Positions 7,858 to 15,294 of a DNA stretch of 32,420 nt are shown here, piece after piece. A program made the translations under genes and the position numbers. Under the pieces are notes generated by a model that saw nothing but the letters and a program-made list of their open reading frames with translations, searched no databases and was not told the DNA's origin. Positions within the stretch are counted from its first letter, which is position 1. Every line of letters starts with the position of its first letter. Source of the stretch: a bacterium (GTDB lineage Bacteria; ARS69); assembly GCA_025774805.1 (NCBI GenBank), contig JALGZR010000059.1, positions 1-32,420 of the forward strand, read 5' to 3'.

Positions 7858-9039
7858 TCACCGCTCCTTCCGCTCTCCGAACTCGATCCGGAGCTCTCCG
7901 TTCTCCATGCGGGCGCGCTCCACCTCCCGGCCGTGGAGGACGCGGGGGAGATAGAAGGTGCGGCGGTAGGGGCCGAGAACGACGGAGATTTCACAGTTTC
8001 GATGGGTGAGATCGATCTCGTCTTTCGTCGCGAGGGGCAGCGGCATGATCAGGTCCACTCCGCCGTCCTCGCGGGAGCGCACGTCGAACGTTCTCCCTGC
8101 GTAGAGACGGGTGGCCGGATCGCGGTCCCCGTGAAGGGCCTCCCCGAGCCGGCGCAGGTCGTCGGGCCCCATCACCTCGCGATCGAAAGCAGGAGCCTCG
8201 AGCACGGGCAGGGGGGAAAATGTCTCCTCCACCGTCTTCCGGTGCATCTGCTGCCGCTTGCGCATCTTCCCGAAGTAGCCCCCGGCGGCCTCCTCGGGAA
8301 GCATGCGATTCAACACGACGGCGTCGAGGGAATACCCGAAGAGGTGCAGGTAAGTGAACGTGCGACGCGACTCCTTGATCACGACCGTCTCCGGATTGAC
8401 GACGAGACGAACCGAGGTGACGGTCGGATCGGTGAAGCGGTCGTGGACGGAGTCGAGCTGATGGAAGAGCTCGGCCGCCGCGTCGTACGTCTCCTCCTGC
8501 GGCACGGGGAAGTCGGTGACGGCCTGGACGGCCGGCCGGAGCGCGCGGGCCACGCGGCGATGAATGGGGAAGAGCTTCTCCATCCACCAGCGTCCGACAT
8601 CGGGCAGCGAGAGAAACCGGAGGGACTCGCCCGTCGGAGCGGAGTCGATGACGATGAGATCGTAGTCGTTCGAGCGGAAGTGCCGCCAGACCCAGAGGAA
8701 TCCCGCGACCTCCTCCATCCCGGGGAGCACGCTCATCTCCTCCGCCAGGACGTTGTCCAGGCCGCGCCACCGGAAGAGATCGCGGACGTATCGCTGGAGC
8801 TTTCCCCAGTGCTGCTCCACGGAGTAGTGGACGTCCACCTCCTGGCCATGGAGGTTCGGTCCCAGCTCGACCGGCTCGGGGCCGAGCGGGCGGTCGAACA
8901 CGTCGCCCAGACTGTGGGCGGCGTCCGTGGAGAGGACGAGGGTCCGGGTCCCCCGCTCGGCGGCGCACAGCGCGGTCGCCGCCGCCACGGAGGTCTTCCC
9001 CACACCTCCCTTTCCGGTGAAGAGAAGGATTCGGGGCAA
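7858..9039 (-). CDS. ArsA/Get3-family ATPase with C-terminal HSP20-like domain
   Basis: I choose the TTG at 9039 as start. A GGGGAAG site sits just upstream, and the upstream reading frame overlaps the preceding small gene. The 393-residue protein opens MPRILLFTGKGGVGKTS, with a deviant Walker A (P-loop GKGGVGKT, residues 9-16), then LVLSTDAAHSLGDVF (switch I) and LIVIDSAPTGESLRFLSLP (switch II). The middle is helical, as in bacterial ArsA relatives. The last 75 residues (DLIMPLPLATKDEIDLTHRN to the end) match the HSP20-like beta domain often fused to non-arsenite ArsA proteins. No arsenic genes are nearby and no CxxC dimer motif is seen, so arsenite export is unlikely. A role in handling membrane or client proteins is a family-based guess. 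Stop and start are separated by only 10 bases from the small upstream gene, indicating an operon. Confidence 0.88.
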   Translation of the reverse strand: MPRILLFTGKGGVGKTSVAAATALCAAERGTRTLVLSTDAAHSLGDVFDRPLGPEPVELGPNLHGQEVDVHYSVEQHWGKLQRYVRDLFRWRGLDNVLAEEMSVLPGMEEVAGFLWVWRHFRSNDYDLIVIDSAPTGESLRFLSLPDVGRWWMEKLFPIHRRVARALRPAVQAVTDFPVPQEETYDAAAELFHQLDSVHDRFTDPTVTSVRLVVNPETVVIKESRRTFTYLHLFGYSLDAVVLNRMLPEEAAGGYFGKMRKRQQMHRKTVEETFSPLPVLEAPAFDREVMGPDDLRRLGEALHGDRDPATRLYAGRTFDVRSREDGGVDLIMPLPLATKDEIDLTHRNCEISVVLGPYRRTFYLPRVLHGREVERARMENGELRIEFGERKER

Positions 9040-9049
9040 CGATCTTCCC

Positions 9050-9280
9050 CTACTCGACCTCGACCTTGCGGGGTTCGGCCCTCTTCTCCTCCTGTTCCAA
9101 CCGCTCGATTCCGGTGTCCAGGAGGCTGCGGACGGCCAGGAGGCCCTCGCGGAGCGAGCCACGGGCGTGGTCCGAGAACTTCTCGGGGACGCAGGACCGG
9201 AGCTCGACGGCGAACGCCTCGGCCGCTCGGGCGAGGTGCTCCGTCCAGCGGGGTTCGCGTGATGTCTCGTTCTCAGGCAT
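9050..9280 (-). CDS. Small helical protein encoded directly upstream of the ArsA-type ATPase
   Basis: A 76-residue product from the ATG at 9280 (MPENETSREPRWTEHLARAA). GAGG lies 8 bases upstream, which favours this ATG over the one two codons earlier. The sequence is amphipathic and rich in Glu, Arg and Leu, and should form one or two long helices (EHLARAAEAFAVELRS, SLREGLLAVRSLLDTGIERLEQ) with a charged tail (EKRAEPRKVEVE). No signal peptide or motif is visible. Tight coupling to the ATPase gene suggests a partner or regulator. I do not recognise the family. Confidence 0.68.
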   Translation of the reverse strand: MPENETSREPRWTEHLARAAEAFAVELRSCVPEKFSDHARGSLREGLLAVRSLLDTGIERLEQEEKRAEPRKVEVE

Positions 9281-9428
9281 CGTCATCGCCTCGGCGGGGC
9301 GTCCCGGGCCCCGCTGCATCCAACATAAGAAAGAAGCGGGCGTCGGGCCAGCCCGCGGGCGGTAGGCTCGACCGGCTCGACACCCCCGAAGAGCGGGGGG
9401 ATTCCCCATCCCGGGAACGGACGGGATC

Positions 9429-10226
9429 ATGCCGACCGTGACGTTCCGCTTCTACGAGGAGCTCAACGACTTCCTGCCCCCGGGCCTCCGAAAGCGCGAC
9501 TTCTCCCGGACCTGCGGCTCGGACGCGACGATCAAGCACGCCGTCGAGGCGCTCGGCGTTCCCCACACCGAGGTGGATCTGATCCTGGTCAACGGGAGAT
9601 CGGTCGACTTCTCGTACCGTCCCCGGCCGGGAGACCGCATCAGCGTCTATCCCGAGTTCGAGACTCTGGACGTCACTCCCGTCACGAGACTCCGTCCTTC
9701 GGCCCTCCGCCGGCCGCGGTTCCTCGCGGACGCCCACCTGGGTCGGCTGGCGAAGTACTTGCGCATGCTCGGTTTCGACACCGTCTACCGAAACCCGTTT
9801 CCCGTCGGGGAGATCATCCGAGGAGCCGCGTCCGAGAAACGGGTCGTCCTGACGCGGAGCCGGGCGCTCCTCATGAACCGGTCCATCGATCGCGGCTGCT
9901 TTCTTCGGAGCGGCCATCCCTTGGAGCAGCTTCGGGAGGTCCTCGAACGGCTTCAGCTTCGCTCCGCCGCCCGCCCGCTCACCCGCTGTCTCCGCTGCAA
10001 CGAGCCTCTGACGCCGGCCCCGGGGGGGTCGAGGGTTTCCGCTCGGCCTCGGGGAGGCGGAGAGCCTCCCGGGTCGGTTCGGCGCTGTCCGCGCTGCGCG
10101 CGCCTCTACTGGGAGGGATCCCACTTCCGCCGCATGCAGCGCTTCGTTCGCGTCGTCTTGGAGGGCGGATCGGAAGGCCCGGACGGTTCCAGACGGGTCA
10201 ATTCGCGTCCCGATACCGGTTCTTGA
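9429..10226 (+). CDS. Mut7-C RNase-fold (PIN-like) protein with N-terminal ubiquitin-like domain
   Basis: The 265-residue protein has two recognisable parts. Residues 1-85 are a ubiquitin/MoaD-like beta-grasp domain (MPTVTFRFYEELNDFLPPG, LILVNGRSVDFSYRPRPGDRISVYP). From about 97 the Mut7-C domain begins with RFLADAHLGRLAKYLRMLGFDT, whose Asp is the first acidic PIN-fold residue, followed by the RVVLTRSRALL segment. A zinc ribbon closes the domain, with CLRCNEPL and RRCPRCARLYWEGSHFRRM supplying four cysteines. Mut7-C proteins are related to the exonuclease domain of nematode Mut-7 and are presumed RNases, though bacterial members are uncharacterised. The spacer between the two CxxC pairs is long and rich in Gly/Arg/Pro. 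The 3' end overlaps the convergent beta-helix gene by 29 bases. Confidence 0.88.
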   Translation: MPTVTFRFYEELNDFLPPGLRKRDFSRTCGSDATIKHAVEALGVPHTEVDLILVNGRSVDFSYRPRPGDRISVYPEFETLDVTPVTRLRPSALRRPRFLADAHLGRLAKYLRMLGFDTVYRNPFPVGEIIRGAASEKRVVLTRSRALLMNRSIDRGCFLRSGHPLEQLREVLERLQLRSAARPLTRCLRCNEPLTPAPGGSRVSARPRGGGEPPGSVRRCPRCARLYWEGSHFRRMQRFVRVVLEGGSEGPDGSRRVNSRPDTGS

Positions 10227-11268
10227 TCTCCGCCCAGGTCGAGGGATCGACGGCAACCGCGGCGCACCCCTCTCCGCCGGCACCGATGAGCGTCGCGCAC
10301 GGGCTCTGATCGGGGAGACAGGGCGAGTTCGCGGCGAGAGTGTAGTCCCCGCCGTTGACGGGAGCGTTGGCGCACGATTCCGGATCGCAGAAGAGAGGAT
10401 CTCCGAAGCACTGCGGACCGTCGAAAGTCACCGTGCCCGCCCCCTCGATTCCCGTGGAGTCCACAGCGCAACAGGTGAGCGTGACCTGGTCACAGGCGAT
10501 CTCCATGAGGATCTCGTTCCCCGCGGCCGTCGCGCAATTCCCCCACACGATGCACCGTTCGACGGTGGCGGTCGTGAAGAACTGGCCGCGAATTCCCGCG
10601 CCCCGATCCGCCGCGTTCGCCGAGATCGTGCACTCGCGGAGGGTCGGCTCGCATTGGTCCATCAGGTAGATGCCGCCCCCGTTGCCGGTGATGACGCACC
10701 GCTCGAGGCAGGGGTCGCACTCCGCCTGGCAGAGCACCCCTCGCCCTTCATTCCCCGCGATGGTCGATCCTTGAATGGTCGGGGAGCCGCCGGCCTGGCA
10801 CAGCACCCCGTGTCCGACACCCTCCACGACGATGCAGTCCCGGATCGTCGGCGCCGCTTGCCGGCAGTAGATCCCGGAGTCGAGCGCGTTGCGGATCTCG
10901 AGGCCTTGCACGACCGAGCTGGCGTCCTCTCCGCTGAGAAAGGAGATCCCGGACGAGGTTCCGCCGCAGTCGATCGTCGTCACCCCCGGCCCGCTCTCGG
11001 ACCGGAGCGTCACCGCCTTCCCCGAGAAGTCGATGTTGCAGTTTCCGGCCCCGGTGTACGTTCCCGCGCCGACCAGAACGGTGTCGCCGGCGGCCGCGGA
11101 ATCGATTCCGGCTTGGATCGTGGCGGCGTCGCCGCCCCCGTCGTCGGTGACCAGCCAGGTGCGGGCGGACGCCGGGGCTCCGGCCAGGAGGACGAGAATG
11201 GTCGTCGAGAGGCAGTACTGCGCAATCCTCCCTCGATCGAGGCGAAAGCCGCGGGGCGGCGGAGACAT
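10198..11268 (-). CDS. Secreted right-handed parallel beta-helix protein with a C-terminal STW-x-x-IK motif
   Basis: The 356-residue protein has a signal peptide (hydrophobic stretch STTILVLLAGAPASA, cleavage near ASA-RTW). The start of the mature part, ATIQAGIDSAAAGDTVLVGAGTYTG, is the classic opening of pectate-lyase-like beta-helices in surface proteins. Rungs follow at about residues 110-260, with repeated Gly-Ile/Val-x-Cys patterns (SGIYCRQAAPTIRDC, HGVLCQAGGSPTIQGS, RGVLCQAECDPCLERC). Many cysteines probably stack or bridge along the helix. The tail around 280-330 (GDPLFCDPESC, GGDYTLAANSPC) is the usual end of such domains. The last residues, STWAEIKNRYRDAN, resemble the C-termini of the three paralogues at 26-28.5 kb. 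No catalytic residues are evident; binding or surface roles are likely. Confidence 0.82.
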   Translation of the reverse strand: MSPPPRGFRLDRGRIAQYCLSTTILVLLAGAPASARTWLVTDDGGGDAATIQAGIDSAAAGDTVLVGAGTYTGAGNCNIDFSGKAVTLRSESGPGVTTIDCGGTSSGISFLSGEDASSVVQGLEIRNALDSGIYCRQAAPTIRDCIVVEGVGHGVLCQAGGSPTIQGSTIAGNEGRGVLCQAECDPCLERCVITGNGGGIYLMDQCEPTLRECTISANAADRGAGIRGQFFTTATVERCIVWGNCATAAGNEILMEIACDQVTLTCCAVDSTGIEGAGTVTFDGPQCFGDPLFCDPESCANAPVNGGDYTLAANSPCLPDQSPCATLIGAGGEGCAAVAVDPSTWAEIKNRYRDAN

Positions 11269-11310
11269 CGGACCCCTCCGTTTCTGCAGAATCGCTCCAG
11301 GTTACTATTC

Positions 11311-11340
11311 AGGATACTCCTCACCGTTGGACCGATTCAA
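11311..11340 (-). promoter_or_regulatory. Candidate promoter of the beta-helix protein gene
   Basis: On the minus strand TTGAAT (11335-11340) lies 18 bases before TATCCT (11311-11316). The leader would be about 37 bases and contains a GGAGGGG ribosome site close to the ATG at 11268. Confidence 0.4.
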
Positions 11341-11468
11341 GAGCCGGAAGTCCTGTACGCCTCGCGGGGTCCGTGGAGTCGCGTGGAACGGGGCTCCCGC
11401 CGTCCCGCCGGGGCGCCGTACCCTCGGCGTGCCGTCCGTCCCGCTTCCGCTCCGCCGGGAATGCAGCA

Positions 11469-11492
11469 GGGGCGGCTCTCGCGAGCCGCCCC
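11469..11492 (-). terminator. Strong hairpin downstream of the DinB-like gene
   Basis: GGGGCGGCTC (11469-11478) and GAGCCGCCCC (11483-11492) form a perfect 10-bp stem with loop TCGC, 37 bases after the stop codon at 11529. No T-run follows in the minus direction (TGCTGCATT), so termination efficiency is uncertain. Confidence 0.5.
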
Positions 11493-11528
11493 CGAGAATT
11501 CGAACCGGATCGGAGCTCGAGACACGGG

Positions 11529-12065
11529 CTACGTCGGGACCCCCATCCCGTAGAGGGTCATCGTGTTCACCGGCTTGCCCTGGAGCTTGAGGTAGTAGAA
11601 GAGCTGCCCCTTGTGGTTCTCGAGGTGACCCACCATGCCCAGAAGTCGCTGACCCAGAGGCATCGGGGTCGGATCCCACGGGGCCGTGGACGCCTCGTTC
11701 GCGAGGCGGTTCTCTCCGGCCTCCTCGATCAGGCGATGCGCGCGCAGCTTGTCCTCGGCGAGGAGCTTCTTCGCCTCGGCCACGCTCGATACCGTCGGAA
11801 GCTTCTCGGCCGGAGGGAGCATGTCCTCGGCCGGCATGTCCTCGGGATTCACTCCCTCGGGAAGACCCCAGTCTCCCGTCACGAAGCCGCTCACCGTCAT
11901 TCCACAGGCATTCGTGATGTGCATCAGAAGCTGTCCGGTCGTCATCCAATTGGTGCCGGTGGCGGGCTTCCAGTCGAGCCGGTCGTCATCGACGAGGTCT
12001 ATCAGGCCCTCGGTGGCGCCGTAGATCTGGTCCATCTCGGACTTCAGAAGGTTCGTCCAGTTCAA
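11529..12065 (-). CDS. DinB-like four-helix-bundle protein
   Basis: I use the TTG at 12065 as start: AAGGAG lies 7 bases before it, and the protein then begins MNWTNLLKSEMDQIYGATEG, where family homology should start. Longer in-frame starts give non-conserved sequence. The 178-residue product resembles DinB/YfiT-type proteins: an initial helix, LDWKPATGTNWMTTGQLLMHIT carrying the first metal-type His, a central variable part (LPEGVNPEDMPAEDMLPP), and a last helix GMVGHLENHKGQLFYYLKLQGK with the paired His residues. The three His positions could bind a metal ion, as in bacillithiol- or mycothiol-dependent enzymes, but the actual reaction is unknown. The ending PVNTMTLYGMGVP is common in this superfamily. 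Confidence 0.82.
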   Translation of the reverse strand: MNWTNLLKSEMDQIYGATEGLIDLVDDDRLDWKPATGTNWMTTGQLLMHITNACGMTVSGFVTGDWGLPEGVNPEDMPAEDMLPPAEKLPTVSSVAEAKKLLAEDKLRAHRLIEEAGENRLANEASTAPWDPTPMPLGQRLLGMVGHLENHKGQLFYYLKLQGKPVNTMTLYGMGVPT

Positions 12066-12125
12066 TGATCCACTCCTTCGTCGGGGAACGGGGAACAACA
12101 CCGTGTAGTGGGGCAGGAGGATCAC

Positions 12126-12134
12126 ATCATAGCA
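12126..12134 (-). promoter_or_regulatory. Extended -10 promoter of the DinB-like gene
   Basis: On the minus strand TGC-TATGAT (-10 hexamer at 12126-12131) carries a TG-n extension. No good -35 is seen 17 bases upstream. The leader would be about 54 bases. Confidence 0.42.
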
Positions 12135-12271
12135 GGGTTGGGAGGACGGATCACGCCCCTTGCCGGGCGCAAGGACGGCGGCCGCCACCGCGCCCCTTGG
12201 CGACCCTGGCAGCATGCCCGCGTATACGGCCATGTACTCCGCCGGCCGAGCGATGCGTAACCCGCCGGGCG

Positions 12272-12616
12272 TCAGGCGAAGCTCCCCAGTGCCTCGGTCT
12301 CGCTCCTGTACACGTGGATAATCCTCGGAGTCACCCCGCACGTGTCCAAGACCTTGAGAACGCGATCGGAGCCCCCGAGAAGCTTGAGCTCACCACCCTG
12401 GTTACGGACGGAGACGTACGCCGCGACGAGGTGGCCGAGGCCGAGGGAGTTGACCCACTGAAGTCCGTCCAGATTCACCAGGAAGTTCCTCTGGCCCTCC
12501 TCCAGGGCTGCCTTCACACTGTCCTGAAGGTCCCGACATGAGGCGCCGCCATCCAGCCGTCCCGCCAGGTCGAAGATCATCACGTTTCCGATCGCTCGGG
12601 TCTCGAGGGTCAGCAT
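12272..12616 (-). CDS. STAS-domain anti-sigma-factor antagonist
   Basis: The 114-residue protein is a single STAS domain of SpoIIAA/RsbV type. The core motif reads LVNLDGLQWVNSLGLGHLVAAY. Ser57 of NSLGLG aligns with the phosphorylated serine region of D-S-x-G-L-G, although the usual preceding Asp is Asn here. In the family, the unphosphorylated form binds a kinase/anti-sigma factor and frees its target; a SpoIIE phosphatase (2614-3837 is a candidate) restores that state. The gene is monocistronic by appearance, with GGGAG before the ATG and its own extended -10 promoter. The C-terminal part (GVTPRIIHVYRSETEALGSF) is the usual last helix. The cognate kinase is not in the window. Confidence 0.88.
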   Translation of the reverse strand: MLTLETRAIGNVMIFDLAGRLDGGASCRDLQDSVKAALEEGQRNFLVNLDGLQWVNSLGLGHLVAAYVSVRNQGGELKLLGGSDRVLKVLDTCGVTPRIIHVYRSETEALGSFA

Positions 12617-12640
12617 GGAGAACTCCCGGAAGGAGAGGAG

Positions 12641-12649
12641 ATTCTAACA
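12641..12649 (-). promoter_or_regulatory. Extended -10 promoter of the STAS gene
   Basis: On the minus strand TGT-TAGAAT (hexamer at 12641-12646) lies about 25 bases before the ATG. No TTGACA-like box is seen at the proper distance. The leader would be about 18 bases. Confidence 0.4.
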
Positions 12650-12999
12650 CGACCTTAACCACACTCCCTGGGGTGCGGCAAACGTCTACTCGGTGCCCCC
12701 GCCGGGGAATCCGCTTCCGCCCCGGACGCCTCGTCGCCCGCCGCCCCGGGTGCGCGTGCTCCGACCGGGTGTGTCCGCATATCAGCCCGCCGTGTCCCGA
12801 AGACCCGCTCCTCCGAACGGCTCTCTTGCCAAGAGGGTGGAGGGCAATCGGTTACGAGAGCCGGAGCGGTCTGGCACGCGCGTTGCCCTTCGCCGGTAGG
12901 GGCCCGGACCGAGCTCGGCGACTTCGTACGAGTGCCGGTCCGATCGTTGCCGGTCGGGTCGGTCATCGGTCCGATGCCGCCGTCAAGGAGGGATCGAAC
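12650..12999. other. 350-bp divergent intergenic region with no gene
   Basis: This separates the STAS gene (minus) from the lipoprotein gene (plus). Short open frames exist, but they are proline/arginine-rich, lack ribosome sites and look like GC-rich noise. The only clear signals are the STAS promoter at its left edge and the AAGGAGGG ribosome site (12985-12992) of the lipoprotein gene at its right edge. Confidence 0.5.
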
Positions 13000-13599
13000 A
13001 TGAGAACCCCGTTCCGCAAGAGCCGTGGGCTCGCCGCACTCGCACTGATACCGGGCATGGTCCTTCTGAGTGGTTGCTGGACCCTGTCGATCCACCCTCT
13101 CTACCTCGAGAGCGATCTCGTGGTCGATCCGGGTCTGGAGGGGATTTGGGGAGACCCCGAGAGTCCCGAGGGAGAGACGTGGCAGTTCGTCCGGGAGACG
13201 GAGACCTCTTACCGTCTCGTGATTCGGGAAGCCAACGACCTGCTCGTCGATCCGCGGAAGCACGGGGTCTTCGAGGCACGCCTGGTCCGCCTCGGGGACC
13301 GTCTCTTCCTCGACCTCTTTCCGGAGACGCCCGAGACCGTGAACGAGTACTTCGAGTCGCACGTGATCCCGGCACACTCTTTCAGCCGGCTCGTACTGGA
13401 GGGCCACGTCCTTCGTCTCGCGCCTCTCAGCCCGGAGTGGCTGAAGGAGAATCTCCGATCGGGCGCGATCGAGCTGGCCCACGAGACGCAGGACGATGAG
13501 ATCGTCCTGACGGCATCGACGGAGGAGCTCCGGGCCTTCGCTCTCGAGCACGCCTCGAACGCGTTCGAAGAGGAGGAGGTGCTCTCCCGATTGCAGTGA
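13000..13599 (+). CDS. Predicted lipoprotein of unknown function
   Basis: I start at the ATG at 13000, preceded by AAGGAGGG at 7 bases; a longer open frame upstream is GC-rich noise. The 199-residue protein has an n-region MRTPFRKSRG, a hydrophobic stretch and lipobox LLSGC with lipidated Cys26, so it should be anchored to a membrane facing the periplasm. The mature part starts WTLSIHPLYLESDLVVDPGLEGIWGD and continues with a beta-rich pattern (WQFVRETETSYRLVIREAND, KHGVFEARLVRLGDRLFLDLFP), like small calycin-like or lipocalin-like lipoproteins that begin with SIHPLY and EGxW motifs. The last third is helical and acidic (EELRAFALEHASNAFEEEE). No enzyme motif is visible. Confidence 0.82.
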   Translation: MRTPFRKSRGLAALALIPGMVLLSGCWTLSIHPLYLESDLVVDPGLEGIWGDPESPEGETWQFVRETETSYRLVIREANDLLVDPRKHGVFEARLVRLGDRLFLDLFPETPETVNEYFESHVIPAHSFSRLVLEGHVLRLAPLSPEWLKENLRSGAIELAHETQDDEIVLTASTEELRAFALEHASNAFEEEEVLSRLQ

Positions 13600-13774
13600 G
13601 ACGCACGCGCGAAGGCCACCGACGTTCGCTCCCCGAACCCGCGGAATCGGGCTACCATGGGAGCGTCGGCCGGTCCGTCTCCTCCACCGGCGGGGAGCCG
13701 GCCGGTGGCGATCGGCCCGGGGGGCCGGACGGTCGGGCCTCCTCGGGAAGCTCCCGTCCTCCGAGGAGTGAGCG

Positions 13775-14596
13775 ATGGTGCCCACGGCGCGAAAGAGTTG
13801 GGGTCCACCCCCTCTGCCTCGCGAGTACGGCGCGTGGGCCATGCTTCTGATTCCCCTCGCGCTCGGCTCTCTGGCCGCCCGCGCCGTGTCCGCCTCCGCG
13901 CTTCTGATCCTCCCGGCCACGGCCCTGCTCTTTCTCGGTCGCTTTGCCGCGATCCCGGGCGGAACGCGGACCCGTTCGAGCGCGGTCGGAGGAGCCACCC
14001 CCGAGATGCGACGCCTCCTCTGGACGGGTGTCTATCTCGGGGCGAGCGTGCTCGGTCTCGGTCTCGCCGTATGGCTCGCCCCCGCCTCCCGTCGGACCGA
14101 GGCGCTCTCACTCGTCTTCCTGATCGGCGTCCTCGGAGCGGCCAACGCCGGGCTCGTCCTGTCGGGCAAGGGACGGACCCTCGGGGCGGAGAGCTTCGCG
14201 ATGGCCGCCCTGGCGACGACCGCATCTCTCGTGATGGTCCTCGTGGGCGAGCCTCTGGACGGGCGAACGATCGGGATCGGATTGATGTGTCTCTGTTACT
14301 TCCTGTCGAGCATCGCGTTCGTGAGGGCGTTTCGCGTTCTCGGCGAGGGGCGGGCCCGACGCTCCGTGATCACCGCCTGTCTCGGAGTGCACGTACTTCT
14401 CGCGGGATCTTTGATCGTGCTCTGGAGGATCGGCTGGCTTCCGGTCGGCCTTCTCTTCGCATTCGTGCCCGTGCTCGGCCGAACGGCGTGGGGGTTGGCC
14501 CGGCCCGCGCCGAACGTCCGCGCGCTCGGCTGGCGGGAGCTCGTCGTGGCCGCGACGTTTCTGATCATCGCGGGCACCACCTTCCTCGCGAGCTAG
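13775..14596 (+). CDS. YwiC-like integral membrane protein
   Basis: The 273-residue protein opens with PPPLPREYGAWAMLLIPLALG, the signature P-R-E-Y/H-G-A-W of the YwiC-like family, and has eight or so hydrophobic segments over its length. Conserved polar spots such as RFAAIPGG and CYFLSSIAFVRAFR lie between helices, a layout similar to UbiA-like prenyltransferases, but the DxxxD motifs of active UbiA enzymes are absent. Function is unknown; the protein sits in the inner membrane. GAGGAG lies 6 bases before the ATG. The TAG stop codon is part of a repeat end (14593-14617), so the last residues (GTTFLAS) may have been set by a repeat insertion. Confidence 0.82.
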   Translation: MVPTARKSWGPPPLPREYGAWAMLLIPLALGSLAARAVSASALLILPATALLFLGRFAAIPGGTRTRSSAVGGATPEMRRLLWTGVYLGASVLGLGLAVWLAPASRRTEALSLVFLIGVLGAANAGLVLSGKGRTLGAESFAMAALATTASLVMVLVGEPLDGRTIGIGLMCLCYFLSSIAFVRAFRVLGEGRARRSVITACLGVHVLLAGSLIVLWRIGWLPVGLLFAFVPVLGRTAWGLARPAPNVRALGWRELVVAATFLIIAGTTFLAS

Positions 14597-14617
14597 CCCG
14601 CGCTTCTCACCGGTCTC
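14593..14617 (+). repeat. Half copy of the CTAG-bounded repeat
   Basis: Begins CTAGCCCGCG and continues TTCTCACCGGTCTC, matching the left end of the element at 6429 with a few substitutions and the copy at 23803 in its GGTCTC extension. TAG at 14594 is the stop codon of the YwiC-like gene. I find no clear right end within 200 bases. Confidence 0.6.
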
Positions 14618-14784
14618 TGCCGCCGCATCGGGCCACCGGGCGGCGCGCTCCCTCCGAGGTGAAGGGCCGAGCGCTTGTGCGAGCCAGGGCCGTATGCGAG
14701 ACTGCTGCGGCCGAGATGCGTGAGGGAGAGCCGATCGGCGCCGGTCCGGCTCAGGCCGTCGACCCCGCTCGACGAGACACCGAC

Positions 14785-15201
14785 ATGAAAGAGCGATTCA
14801 ATTCGGAATGGTGGTCCATTCAGCTGCCGACCGGTTGGTCCGGCCGAGTAAGCGAGGAGACCGCTCTCCTCTCGGCGGAGGGAGGTCCCGGGCTGATCCA
14901 GATCCGCACTTTCCACAGCAATGGTCGGGACATCCGCGACGACGATCTCAAAGAGCTCGCCGACTTCCACGTCCAGGCGGGCGCCATGCTCTACCACATC
15001 CGCTACGGCGGCGGCTTCACCGGGTTCTACGTGCACTACGAGTCGGAAGGCAAGCTCTGGTGGGAATGGTGGCTGCGCAACGGCCGCCTGGCGCTCCACG
15101 TGACCTACCACTGCCCGAGCGAGGTTCGATCGGTGGAAGAGGCGACGGTCGCCGCGATACTGAACACCCTCCGCTACGAAGGGATGAAGCCGACCGGCTG
15201 A
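14785..15201 (+). CDS. Conserved-looking hypothetical protein, 138 residues
   Basis: Starts MKERFNSEWWSIQLPTGWSGR and is probably a compact alpha/beta protein. The mix of strands (GPGLIQIRTFHSN, GFTGFYVHYESEGKLWWEWWLRNGRLALHVTYHC) and a final helix (SVEEATVAAILNTLRYE) resembles small domains that begin with a W-x-I-x-L-P-x-G-W motif, such as the DUF1795-like or PsbP-like fold. This is a weak structural guess. There is no signal peptide, so it should be cytoplasmic. The ATG at 14785 has only a weak ribosome site (GAG at about 10 bases); an in-frame ATG at 14716 would add 23 unconserved residues. It lies 93 bases before the FG-GAP/UnbV gene on the same strand. Confidence 0.65.
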   Translation: MKERFNSEWWSIQLPTGWSGRVSEETALLSAEGGPGLIQIRTFHSNGRDIRDDDLKELADFHVQAGAMLYHIRYGGGFTGFYVHYESEGKLWWEWWLRNGRLALHVTYHCPSEVRSVEEATVAAILNTLRYEGMKPTG

Positions 15202-15294
15202 CCGACTGCTCGCAACCGGCTCGTCGCCCGGTCCGCCTCTGCAGCGGCCAAGGCCGGTAGGATCGCTCCACCCGGGAAGGCCTTCGGTGATGTC

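Noticed and set aside
12538-12999. N-terminal extension of the lipoprotein reading frame by about 150 codons
   Set aside because: The extension is antisense to the STAS start and Arg/Pro-rich. The ATG at 13000 has a strong AAGGAGGG site and starts a proper lipoprotein signal.
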